DNA of 10,493 bases from Campylobacterales bacterium (GTDB lineage Bacteria; Campylobacterota; Campylobacteria; Campylobacterales; JAADDG01): positions 1-10,493 of the forward strand of contig JALVCR010000162.1 in NCBI GenBank assembly GCA_027009865.1. Direction: 5' to 3'. The notes beneath the pieces are model-generated. The model ran no database searches and was not told the DNA's origin. It was given only the letters and a program-made list of their open reading frames with translations. Of the stretch, positions 4,509 through 10,493 are shown piece after piece. Position 1 is the first letter of the stretch, and every line of letters starts with the position of its first letter. The translations under genes were made by a program, and so were the position numbers.

Positions 4509-6599
4509 TTGAATAAATTGATTATAGTTGAATCTCCAACTAAAGCTAAAACCATTAAAAGTTTTTTGGGGAAAGATTATCAAATAGTAGCAAGTAAAGG
4601 ACATATAAGAGATCTACCAAAAAGCACTTTTGGAATCAAAATAGAAGAGGGAAAATTTATCCCACAATATAGAGTTTCAAAAGATCATTCCAAAGTTGTA
4701 AAAGAGATAAAGGATTTGGCTAAAAAGAGTGATGAGATATATATTGCTACCGATGAAGATAGAGAAGGGGAAGCTATAGGATACCATATAGCCAAAGCGA
4801 TAGGTAAAGATCCAAACTCGCTTCCAAGAATCGTTTTTCACGAAATTACCAAAAATGCTATTTTAAACGCTTTGAAAAATCCAAGAAAGCTTGATAGCGA
4901 TAAGATAAATGCCCAACAGGCAAGAAGGCTTTTGGATAGAATTGTTGGATACAAACTCTCTCCGCTTCTTGCTTCTAAGATTCAAAAAGGTTTAAGCGCT
5001 GGTAGAGTTCAATCGGCAGCTTTAAAATTGATAGTCGATAGAGAAAGAGAGATTAAAGCTTTCAAACCTGAAGAGTTTTGGAGTATAGATGCCGTTTTTA
5101 ACGAGACTATCGAATCTATTTTGATTGAATTTGAAAATGAAAAAATAGAGAAGATGACGATAAAAGATTCCAAAAGGGCAAATTATATAAAAGATGTTTT
5201 GCAAAAAGAGAGCTTTAAAGTCTTTTCGATAGAGAAAAAGGAGAGAAAAAGCAAATCTCCAGCTCCCTTTATGACATCAACCCTTCAACAGACTGCTTCA
5301 AGCAAACTTGGATTTTCTCCCAAAAAGACTATGATGATAGCTCAAACTCTTTATGAGGGAGTTCAAACCCACAAAGGGACATCGGGCGTTATAACCTATA
5401 TGAGAACTGACAGCTTAAATATTGCAAAAGAGGCAATAGAGGCGGCAAGAGAGAGTATTAAAAACAGATTTGGAGATAAATATCTTCCTAAAGCTCCAAA
5501 AACCTATACAACCAAATCAAAAGGCGCTCAAGAAGCTCATGAAGCTATCAGACCCACTATGCTTGAGTTTACTCCTGAAATTGCCAAAAATTATCTAAAA
5601 CCGGATGAATATAAACTGTATAAACTAATTTATGAGAGATTTTTAGCTTCCCAAATGGAGGATGCCGTTTTTGAATCTCAAAGCATTATTTTCGCAAGCA
5701 AAAGCTCCAAATTTAAAGCTACCGGAAGAAGGCTTGTTTTTGACGGATTTTATAAAATTTTGAAAACTGAGGATAAAGATAAGCTTTTGCCTACTTTAAA
5801 AGAGGGAGATGAGGCTGTTTTGACAAAACTTGAAGCAAATCAGCATTTCACAGAGCCTCCTCCAAGATATACGGAAGCAAGCTTAATAAAAAAACTGGAA
5901 GCTTTGGGAATAGGAAGACCCTCTACTTACGCTCCGACTATCTCTATTTTGGTGGCAAGAAAATATGTTGAGATTGTAAAAAAACAGCTTGTTCCAACAG
6001 AGATAGCTTTTACCGTAATAGAGATACTTGAGAAGCATTTTAAGGAGATAGTAGATAGCGGATTTACCTCCAAAATGGAAGAGGAGCTTGACGAGATAGC
6101 TGAGAGGAAAAAGGATTGGCAGCAGGTTTTATGGGAGTTTTACGAGCCTTTCATAAAAAAGGTGGAGGAGGGCAAAAAGAATATAAAAAGTTTAAAAGTG
6201 GCTATTCCAATCGGAGAAGCGTGTCCTGAATGCGGAAATGAGCTTGTAAAGAGAAAAGGCAGATTTGGGGAATTTATAGCTTGCAGCAATTTTCCAAAAT
6301 GCAAATATACTAAAAATATAAGCAAAAACACAAAAAAAACTCCTGTCTCTTTAGAGGGAGTCAAATGTCCAGAATGCGGCGGGGATATAGTAGAGAGAGC
6401 TTCAAGAAGAGGAAAATTTTACGGATGCTCCAATTATCCAAATTGCAAATTTGTATCCGCTTATGAGCCGGTTAATAAAAAATGTCCTGAGTGCGGCTAT
6501 TTAATGGCAAAGAGAACCTATAGAAAAAAAGATATTTATGAGTGTATCAAATGTAAACACAGAGAAGATATGGATATAAAAGAGGAGCAAACGGCGTGA
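4509..6599 (+). CDS. topA: DNA topoisomerase I (type IA, omega protein)
   Basis: The enzyme relaxes negative supercoils by transient single-strand breakage through a 5'-phosphotyrosine. The TOPRIM domain starts at once with LIIVESPTKAKTI (Glu9) and has the acidic triad motif TDEDREGEAIGYH (Asp82, Asp84). The catalytic tyrosine is Tyr297 in VITYMRTDS. Other family motifs are SAGRVQSAALKLI (163-175), EAHEAIRPT (342-350) and YTEASLIKKLEALGIGRPST (454-473). Three C4 zinc fingers follow: Cys572/575/592/598, Cys620/623/640/646 and Cys659/662/679/682. At 696 residues it is a normal length for epsilonproteobacterial TopA. The start codon is TTG, supported by AGGA (4498-4501) 7 bases upstream and by the family N-terminus; no ATG fits. 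Its stop overlaps the next start (GTGA). Confidence 0.98.
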   Translation: MNKLIIVESPTKAKTIKSFLGKDYQIVASKGHIRDLPKSTFGIKIEEGKFIPQYRVSKDHSKVVKEIKDLAKKSDEIYIATDEDREGEAIGYHIAKAIGKDPNSLPRIVFHEITKNAILNALKNPRKLDSDKINAQQARRLLDRIVGYKLSPLLASKIQKGLSAGRVQSAALKLIVDREREIKAFKPEEFWSIDAVFNETIESILIEFENEKIEKMTIKDSKRANYIKDVLQKESFKVFSIEKKERKSKSPAPFMTSTLQQTASSKLGFSPKKTMMIAQTLYEGVQTHKGTSGVITYMRTDSLNIAKEAIEAARESIKNRFGDKYLPKAPKTYTTKSKGAQEAHEAIRPTMLEFTPEIAKNYLKPDEYKLYKLIYERFLASQMEDAVFESQSIIFASKSSKFKATGRRLVFDGFYKILKTEDKDKLLPTLKEGDEAVLTKLEANQHFTEPPPRYTEASLIKKLEALGIGRPSTYAPTISILVARKYVEIVKKQLVPTEIAFTVIEILEKHFKEIVDSGFTSKMEEELDEIAERKKDWQQVLWEFYEPFIKKVEEGKKNIKSLKVAIPIGEACPECGNELVKRKGRFGEFIACSNFPKCKYTKNISKNTKKTPVSLEGVKCPECGGDIVERASRRGKFYGCSNYPNCKFVSAYEPVNKKCPECGYLMAKRTYRKKDIYECIKCKHREDMDIKEEQTA

Positions 6600-7111
6600 G
6601 AGTGGGAATTATATCAGATACCCACTCCCAAATCTCTCTAACTAAAAAGGTTTTGGAGAAATTAAAGGAGTTGGAAGTTAGCCATCTTATTCATGCCGGA
6701 GATATAGGAGATGTAAAAATTTTGGAGATGATGGAAGCTTTTGGCTTTTCTTATTGGGCGGTTTTTGGAAACAACGATTTTAAGCTAAGGGGACTTGAGA
6801 GTAGATACAATCTTTTTTTTGAGCCTCACTATTTTAAAATCTCTCAAAAAAGTTTCAAATTAATGCATCTTCCCTATTTTATGACTCCCGATACTGATAT
6901 AATAATTTACGGCCATCTTCATAAGTTTCAGCTTGAATTTATAAACAATAGAGTTTTCCTAAATCCGGGAGAGGTTTGCGCAAGAAATAAACCTTATAGC
7001 GAATTTGCTATTTTGGATATAATACAGGATGGGTATATAGTAAACTATTTTTACAGGCATATAGATTCTGATGAGTGGAATAGCAAAAAAGAGGTTTTAA
7101 AAAGTGTCTAA
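6596..7111 (+). CDS. YfcE/MJ0936-type metallophosphoesterase
   Basis: This is a small cytosolic phosphodiesterase of the calcineurin-like superfamily; relatives YfcE and MJ0936 hydrolyse phosphodiester model substrates with Mn or Ni, but the physiological substrate is unknown. Metal-binding motifs are present in order: SDTHS (Asp8, His10), HAGDIGD (Asp36), GNND (Asn59), His91 in LMHLPY and GHLHK (His107, His109), then NPGE at 123-126. The length of 171 residues fits the family (about 165-185). The GTG start at 6596 overlaps the topA stop by four bases and has GGAG (6584-6587) 8 bases upstream; the alternative GTG at 6602 would be too far from it. The place between topA and bioB gives no strong hint of function. 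Confidence 0.88.
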   Translation: MRVGIISDTHSQISLTKKVLEKLKELEVSHLIHAGDIGDVKILEMMEAFGFSYWAVFGNNDFKLRGLESRYNLFFEPHYFKISQKSFKLMHLPYFMTPDTDIIIYGHLHKFQLEFINNRVFLNPGEVCARNKPYSEFAILDIIQDGYIVNYFYRHIDSDEWNSKKEVLKSV

Positions 7112-7952
7112 AGAGATATTTTTATGCGCTATAAGCAATATTTCAAGCGGAAGCTGCAATGAAGATTGCGCTTTTTGCGCTCAAAGCTCCAAATATAAAG
7201 CCAATATCGATAGATATCTTAAAAAGGATATAGATTTAATCGTAAAAGAGGCTAAAGAGGCAAAGAAGAACAAAGCAGTGGGTTTTTGTCTTGTTACTTC
7301 CGGGAGAGAGCTTGATTTTAAAAAACTTGAGTTTGTTTGCGAAGTTGCTAAAAAAATCAAAAAAGAGGTAGGATCTCTTCATCTAATAGCATGCAACGGT
7401 CTTGCCGATAGGGAGAGTTTAAAAGAGCTTAAAAAATGCGGGATTGATAGCTATAATCATAATCTTGAAACCTCAAAAGAGTATTATAAAAAGATATGTA
7501 CCACTCACGATTGGGAGGAGAGATTTCAAACCTGCATAAATGTAAAAGAGGCGGGTTTGAAACTTTGCAGCGGCGGGATTTTTGGCATGGGAGAGAGTTT
7601 AGAAGATAGAAAGAGTTTTCTAAAATCATTAAAAGAGCTTGATGTAGATTCAATTCCTATCAATTTCTTTCATCCAAATCCCTCTTTGCCTCTTCCTTTC
7701 AAGGTTATGCAAATAGATGAGGCTTTGCTTTGCATAAGAGAGGTTAGAGAGTTTTTTCCTAATAAAAGAGTTATGGTTGCCGGAGGAAGAGAGATAACTT
7801 TTAAAGAGAGGCAAAAAGAGATTTTTAAAGCTGGAGCCGATTCTATAGTAATAGGAGACTATCTAACCACAAAAGGAGCTGCCGTTAAAAGAGATCTTTT
7901 AATGATTGAAGAATTGGGTTTAAAAATAGCAAAACAGTGCAATGGAAAATGA
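7104..7952 (+). CDS. bioB: Biotin synthase (radical SAM)
   Basis: This enzyme inserts sulfur into dethiobiotin, the last step of biotin synthesis. The radical-SAM cluster motif is CNEDCAFC (Cys18, Cys22, Cys25). Ligands of the sacrificial [2Fe-2S] cluster, known in E. coli as Cys97, Cys128, Cys188 and Arg260, correspond to Cys62 (GFCLVTSGRE), Cys97 (LIACNGL), Cys155 (KLCSGGIFGMGE) and Arg229 (VAGGRE). The substrate motif YNHNLETS (117-124) is also intact. At 282 residues it is the short form lacking the N- and C-terminal extensions of the E. coli enzyme (346), as in Campylobacter. The GTG start at 7104 overlaps the preceding gene by 8 bases; GAGG lies 9 bases upstream. No other bio genes are in the window. 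As I recall, topA and bioB also neighbour each other in Campylobacter jejuni. Confidence 0.97.
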   Translation: MSKEIFLCAISNISSGSCNEDCAFCAQSSKYKANIDRYLKKDIDLIVKEAKEAKKNKAVGFCLVTSGRELDFKKLEFVCEVAKKIKKEVGSLHLIACNGLADRESLKELKKCGIDSYNHNLETSKEYYKKICTTHDWEERFQTCINVKEAGLKLCSGGIFGMGESLEDRKSFLKSLKELDVDSIPINFFHPNPSLPLPFKVMQIDEALLCIREVREFFPNKRVMVAGGREITFKERQKEIFKAGADSIVIGDYLTTKGAAVKRDLLMIEELGLKIAKQCNGK

Positions 7953-9087
7953 AGCTTTTTTAATAGCAACTCTCTCTTTTTTGGTTTTTATCTCTCCTTA
8001 CGTATCTCGTATTTTAAAAATGCCCACAACTGCTACCGAGATAATTTTGGGAGCTGTTGCTGGATATTTTGGAATACTTAAAGATAACGATGTTTTTGAG
8101 ATTATTGCGGAAGTTGGATTTTACTATTTGATGTTTTTAGCCGGAGCGGAAGTAGATTTAAGAAGACTTCTTAATATAGATAAAAACCTCTTAAAAAGGG
8201 GATTTTTATATATCTTCTCTTTATATATTCTCTCTTTTTTAATTTGTTATAATATAGGCGTTAGCAATATCTATATAGTTATAACTCCTCTAATATCAAT
8301 CGGTTTGGTTTTAGCTTTATATAAAGAGTATGGTAAAAATTACAAATGGCTAAATCTCTCAATGACGATAGGAACTCTTGGTGAGTTTGTGAGCATTTTG
8401 GCTCTTACCTTTGTGGGAGCTATTTTAGAGTATGGAGTTGGAATAAAGCTTTATGAGACCTTTTTATATTTGGGAGCCTTTTTATTTGGACTTTACATTA
8501 TATATTTTTCTCTTAGGACTCTTTTTTGGTGGTATCCGGAGCTTAAAACATATCTTATGCCAATAGACAGCGATAAAGAGGAGAAAGATATAAGACTCTC
8601 TATGGCTCTGTTTTTTTTGATGATAGCAATAATGCTCTATCTTCATTTAGAGATTGCTTTTGGAGCTTTTATAGCGGGAATTTTGATAGCTACATTTTTT
8701 GATCATAAAGCAGAGCTTCCTCATAAACTTGCATCTTTTGGTTTTGGATTTTTAGTTCCGATATTTTTTATTTATATAGGAAGCACTTTTGATCCCGGTT
8801 ATATTTTTAGGGAAGGGATGATAGAAAAAGTGGGAGCGTTTGTATTTTTGATGATATTTGTAAGAGTGATTTCCGCTTTGGTATTTTTAAAAATGCTCTC
8901 TTTAAGAGAGATTATACTTTTTGCCCTCTCTCACTCTATGCCTCTTACTTTATTGATAGCAGTTGCTACTTTGGCGTATCATTCTCACAGTATAGATAAG
9001 TTTCATTATTATATGTTTGTTTTGGCAAGTTTAGCTGAAGTTATAATTTGTATGGTGCTTATAAAAATAATTATTATAAAAGAGTAA
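7942..9087 (+). CDS. Kef-like cation:proton antiporter membrane domain (CPA2 family)
   Basis: This is an inner-membrane protein of 381 residues, almost entirely hydrophobic helices (about 10-12), expected to exchange Na+ or K+ for protons. Family-like segments include PTTATEIILGAVAGYFGI (28-45), YYLMFLAGAEVDLRRL (61-76), IAFGAFIAGILIATFFDHK (238-256) and the conserved FLVPIFFIYIGSTFD (270-284). The protein stops after the last helix with IIIIKE, so there is no C-terminal TrkA-N (RCK) nucleotide-binding domain as in KefB/KefC. In the helix where such transporters often carry an acidic pair or Q-D, I see TLGEF (Glu148); whether this glutamate takes the ion-binding role is uncertain. The ATG at 7942 overlaps the end of bioB by 11 bases without a clear ribosome binding site, suggesting translational coupling. 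The ion specificity is unknown. Confidence 0.85.
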   Translation: MENEAFLIATLSFLVFISPYVSRILKMPTTATEIILGAVAGYFGILKDNDVFEIIAEVGFYYLMFLAGAEVDLRRLLNIDKNLLKRGFLYIFSLYILSFLICYNIGVSNIYIVITPLISIGLVLALYKEYGKNYKWLNLSMTIGTLGEFVSILALTFVGAILEYGVGIKLYETFLYLGAFLFGLYIIYFSLRTLFWWYPELKTYLMPIDSDKEEKDIRLSMALFFLMIAIMLYLHLEIAFGAFIAGILIATFFDHKAELPHKLASFGFGFLVPIFFIYIGSTFDPGYIFREGMIEKVGAFVFLMIFVRVISALVFLKMLSLREIILFALSHSMPLTLLIAVATLAYHSHSIDKFHYYMFVLASLAEVIICMVLIKIIIIKE

Positions 9088-9089
9088 AA

Positions 9090-10163
9090 ATGAGAATTTT
9101 TTTATTTTTATTGCTGATTAGTCTATCTCTTTTCTCTTATGATAGAGATACCCTTTTTAAGATGATAGGAAATATGCTTATTGTTGGATTTGAAGGAGAA
9201 AAATTACCAAAAGAGATAAAGGATGATATTTTAAAATATCATTTAGGAGGGGTTATCCTTTTTGATAGAAAGGGAGGCAAAGTTAAAAATATTAAAAATC
9301 CATCTCAACTTAAAAGACTTAATGAAGATATAAAAAAAACAGCGCTAAAAGCCGGATATAAAATTTTAATATGTGTGGATGAAGAGGGGGGAAGGGTTCA
9401 AAGACTCAAAAAAGAGGGTTTTGTTAATACTCCAAGCGCTTTTTATATAGGAAAAAAGGATAATCTAAAATATACCAAAACAGTTTATGAAAAACTCTCA
9501 AAAGAGCTTTTTGATAACGGATTTAACTGCGATTTTGCTCCTGTTGTGGATATAGCCGTAAATCCCAAAAACAAAGTTATAGTAAAAGCAAAAAGATCGT
9601 ATGGAAATTTAAAAAGAGTTATAAGACATAGCGAAATTTTTATAAAAGCTTTAAAAAAAAGGGGCATAGTTTCCGTTTTGAAGCATTTTCCAGGGCACGG
9701 CTCATCTTTTGGAGATACTCATAGGGGGTTTGTTGACGTAACAAAAAGCTGGAGAAAAGAGGAGCTTTTGCCATATTCATATTTTATACGAAAAAATCTT
9801 ACAGATATGATAATGATAGCTCATATCTATAATAAAAAACTTGATAAAAAATATATAGCTACTTTCTCTTCCAAAATAAAAGAAGATCTTTTAAGAAAAA
9901 AACTTGGATTTAAGGGGGTTATAGTAAGCGACGATATGCAGATGAAAGCTGTCAGTAGATATTGGAGTTTAAAAGATGCTTTGACACTTGCCATAAATTC
10001 GGGGACAGATATGCTCATTTTTGCAAATCAAGGAAAATATGACATAAAAGTTTCTGAAATAGTGGATATTGTTTATAATCAAATTTTAAATGGGAAAATA
10101 AAAATAGATAGAATAATAGAAGCAAACAAGAAAATTAAAAGATTAAAAAAGAGCATAAAATGA
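9090..10163 (+). CDS. nagZ: Secreted GH3 beta-N-acetylhexosaminidase, NagZ-like
   Basis: Glycoside hydrolase family 3 enzyme, expected to remove N-acetylglucosamine from muropeptides during wall turnover. Motifs: DEEGGRVQRL (97-106), FAPVVDIAVNP (149-159), KHFPGHG (198-204), the Asp-His dyad in GDTHRG (Asp209, His211) typical of NagZ-type GH3, and VIVSDDMQMKAV (277-288) with the nucleophile at Asp281. I start the gene at ATG 9090, not at the in-frame ATG 9048 inside the upstream gene: 9090 gives a clear signal peptide (MRIFLFLLLISLSLFS), follows the antiporter stop by two bases and has a weak GAG site. The product is then 357 residues. A signal peptide without a lipobox cysteine points to the periplasm, unlike the cytosolic NagZ of enterobacteria. 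The enzyme class is sure; the exact substrate is inferred. Confidence 0.9.
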   Translation: MRIFLFLLLISLSLFSYDRDTLFKMIGNMLIVGFEGEKLPKEIKDDILKYHLGGVILFDRKGGKVKNIKNPSQLKRLNEDIKKTALKAGYKILICVDEEGGRVQRLKKEGFVNTPSAFYIGKKDNLKYTKTVYEKLSKELFDNGFNCDFAPVVDIAVNPKNKVIVKAKRSYGNLKRVIRHSEIFIKALKKRGIVSVLKHFPGHGSSFGDTHRGFVDVTKSWRKEELLPYSYFIRKNLTDMIMIAHIYNKKLDKKYIATFSSKIKEDLLRKKLGFKGVIVSDDMQMKAVSRYWSLKDALTLAINSGTDMLIFANQGKYDIKVSEIVDIVYNQILNGKIKIDRIIEANKKIKRLKKSIK

Positions 10164-10493
10164 GAGCCTATATAGGGACATCCGGCTTTTATTATGAAGA
10201 TTGGAAAGGAGTTTTTTATCCTGAGGATCTTTCAAAAAGCAAATATCTTGATTTTTATATTCAGAATTTTGATACGGTGGAGTTAAATTCTGTTTTTTAT
10301 CATCTGCCAAAACAAAAAAGCGTGGAGAATTGGGCAAAAAAGGCAAGTAGCGGTTTTTTATATTCCTTAAAGGCTTACAGAGGCATAACTCATTATAAGA
10401 AATTAAAAGATGCTAAAGAGGAACTTTATCTTTTTCTCCATTTAATAAAGCCTTTAAAATCTCATACGGGGATGATTTTGTTTCAGCTTCCTC
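10160..10493 (+). CDS. DUF72/YecE family protein, N-terminal part
   Basis: The frame starts at ATG 10160, overlapping the nagZ stop in ATGA, and runs off the window after 111 codons. The translation shows the family hallmarks: YIGTSGFYYEDWKGVFYPE (4-22), then DTVELNSVFYHLP (38-50) and YSLKAYRGITHYKKL (68-82). DUF72 (YecE/UPF0759) proteins are TIM-barrel proteins of about 230-290 residues whose biochemical role is not established; structural resemblance to TIM-barrel nucleases and isomerases has been noted. Roughly half of the protein is present here. It closes the visible part of the operon, and its tight coupling to nagZ suggests joint translation but no firm functional link. Family assignment is confident, function unknown. 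Confidence 0.92.
   Translation, partial: MRAYIGTSGFYYEDWKGVFYPEDLSKSKYLDFYIQNFDTVELNSVFYHLPKQKSVENWAKKASSGFLYSLKAYRGITHYKKLKDAKEELYLFLHLIKPLKSHTGMILFQLP

Noticed and set aside
9048..9089. Upstream in-frame ATG for the NagZ-like gene
   Set aside because: It would place 14 odd residues before a perfect signal peptide and overlap the antiporter gene by 40 bases; the start at 9090 directly after the stop is more natural.
1..10493. CRISPR array, defence island, prophage or insertion sequence
   Set aside because: No regularly spaced repeats, no transposase, integrase or phage-like reading frames on either strand; the genes are conserved chromosomal ones.

Overview
The window looks like a chromosomal segment of a flagellated, AT-rich Campylobacterota (epsilonproteobacterial) bacterium, probably a free-living relative of the Nautiliales, Nitratiruptor or Sulfurimonas type rather than a classical pathogen. 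The clues are a Helicobacter/Campylobacter-type flagellin with the altered D1 segment, a short (about 280 residue) biotin synthase encoded in the same cluster as topA, a sigma28 promoter and two GGA-loop hairpins in the flagellin leader as in Campylobacter flaA, and TATAAT boxes without strong -35 elements. The genus is inferred, not shown.

Layout. Bases 1-228 are the end of a TPR protein resembling CpoB/YbgF of the Tol-Pal system, closed by a rho-independent terminator. nfo (endonuclease IV, 315-1157) follows from its own extended -10 promoter. Bases 1158-1421 hold a long, imperfect, branched palindrome (about 1177-1362) with a terminator-like hairpin at its centre. This is the most unusual non-coding DNA of the window and may be a miniature mobile element or a structured repeat. 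Then comes an OmpP1/FadL outer-membrane transporter (1422-2666), convergent with a flagellin gene on the minus strand (4225-2696); the two share one hairpin in a 29-base gap.

The flagellin and the next rightward operon diverge from an AT-rich intergenic region (4226-4508). On the minus strand it holds a sigma28 promoter with canonical spacing and a roughly 43-base leader that folds into two GGA-loop hairpins, the arrangement expected for CsrA/FliW control. On the plus strand it holds a good sigma70 promoter, with an inverted repeat across it, for topA.

From 4509 to the end runs one tight plus-strand operon: topA (DNA topoisomerase I), a YfcE/MJ0936-type phosphodiesterase, bioB (biotin synthase), a Kef-like cation:proton antiporter membrane domain, a secreted GH3 beta-N-acetylhexosaminidase (NagZ-like) and a truncated DUF72/YecE gene. 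Junctions are -4, -8, -11, +2 and -4 bases, and the first three genes start with TTG, GTG and GTG, so co-transcription with translational coupling is likely. The products serve unrelated processes (supercoiling, cofactor synthesis, ion homeostasis, wall turnover), so this appears to be a housekeeping operon. No CRISPR array, tRNA, rRNA, insertion sequence or defence system is visible.
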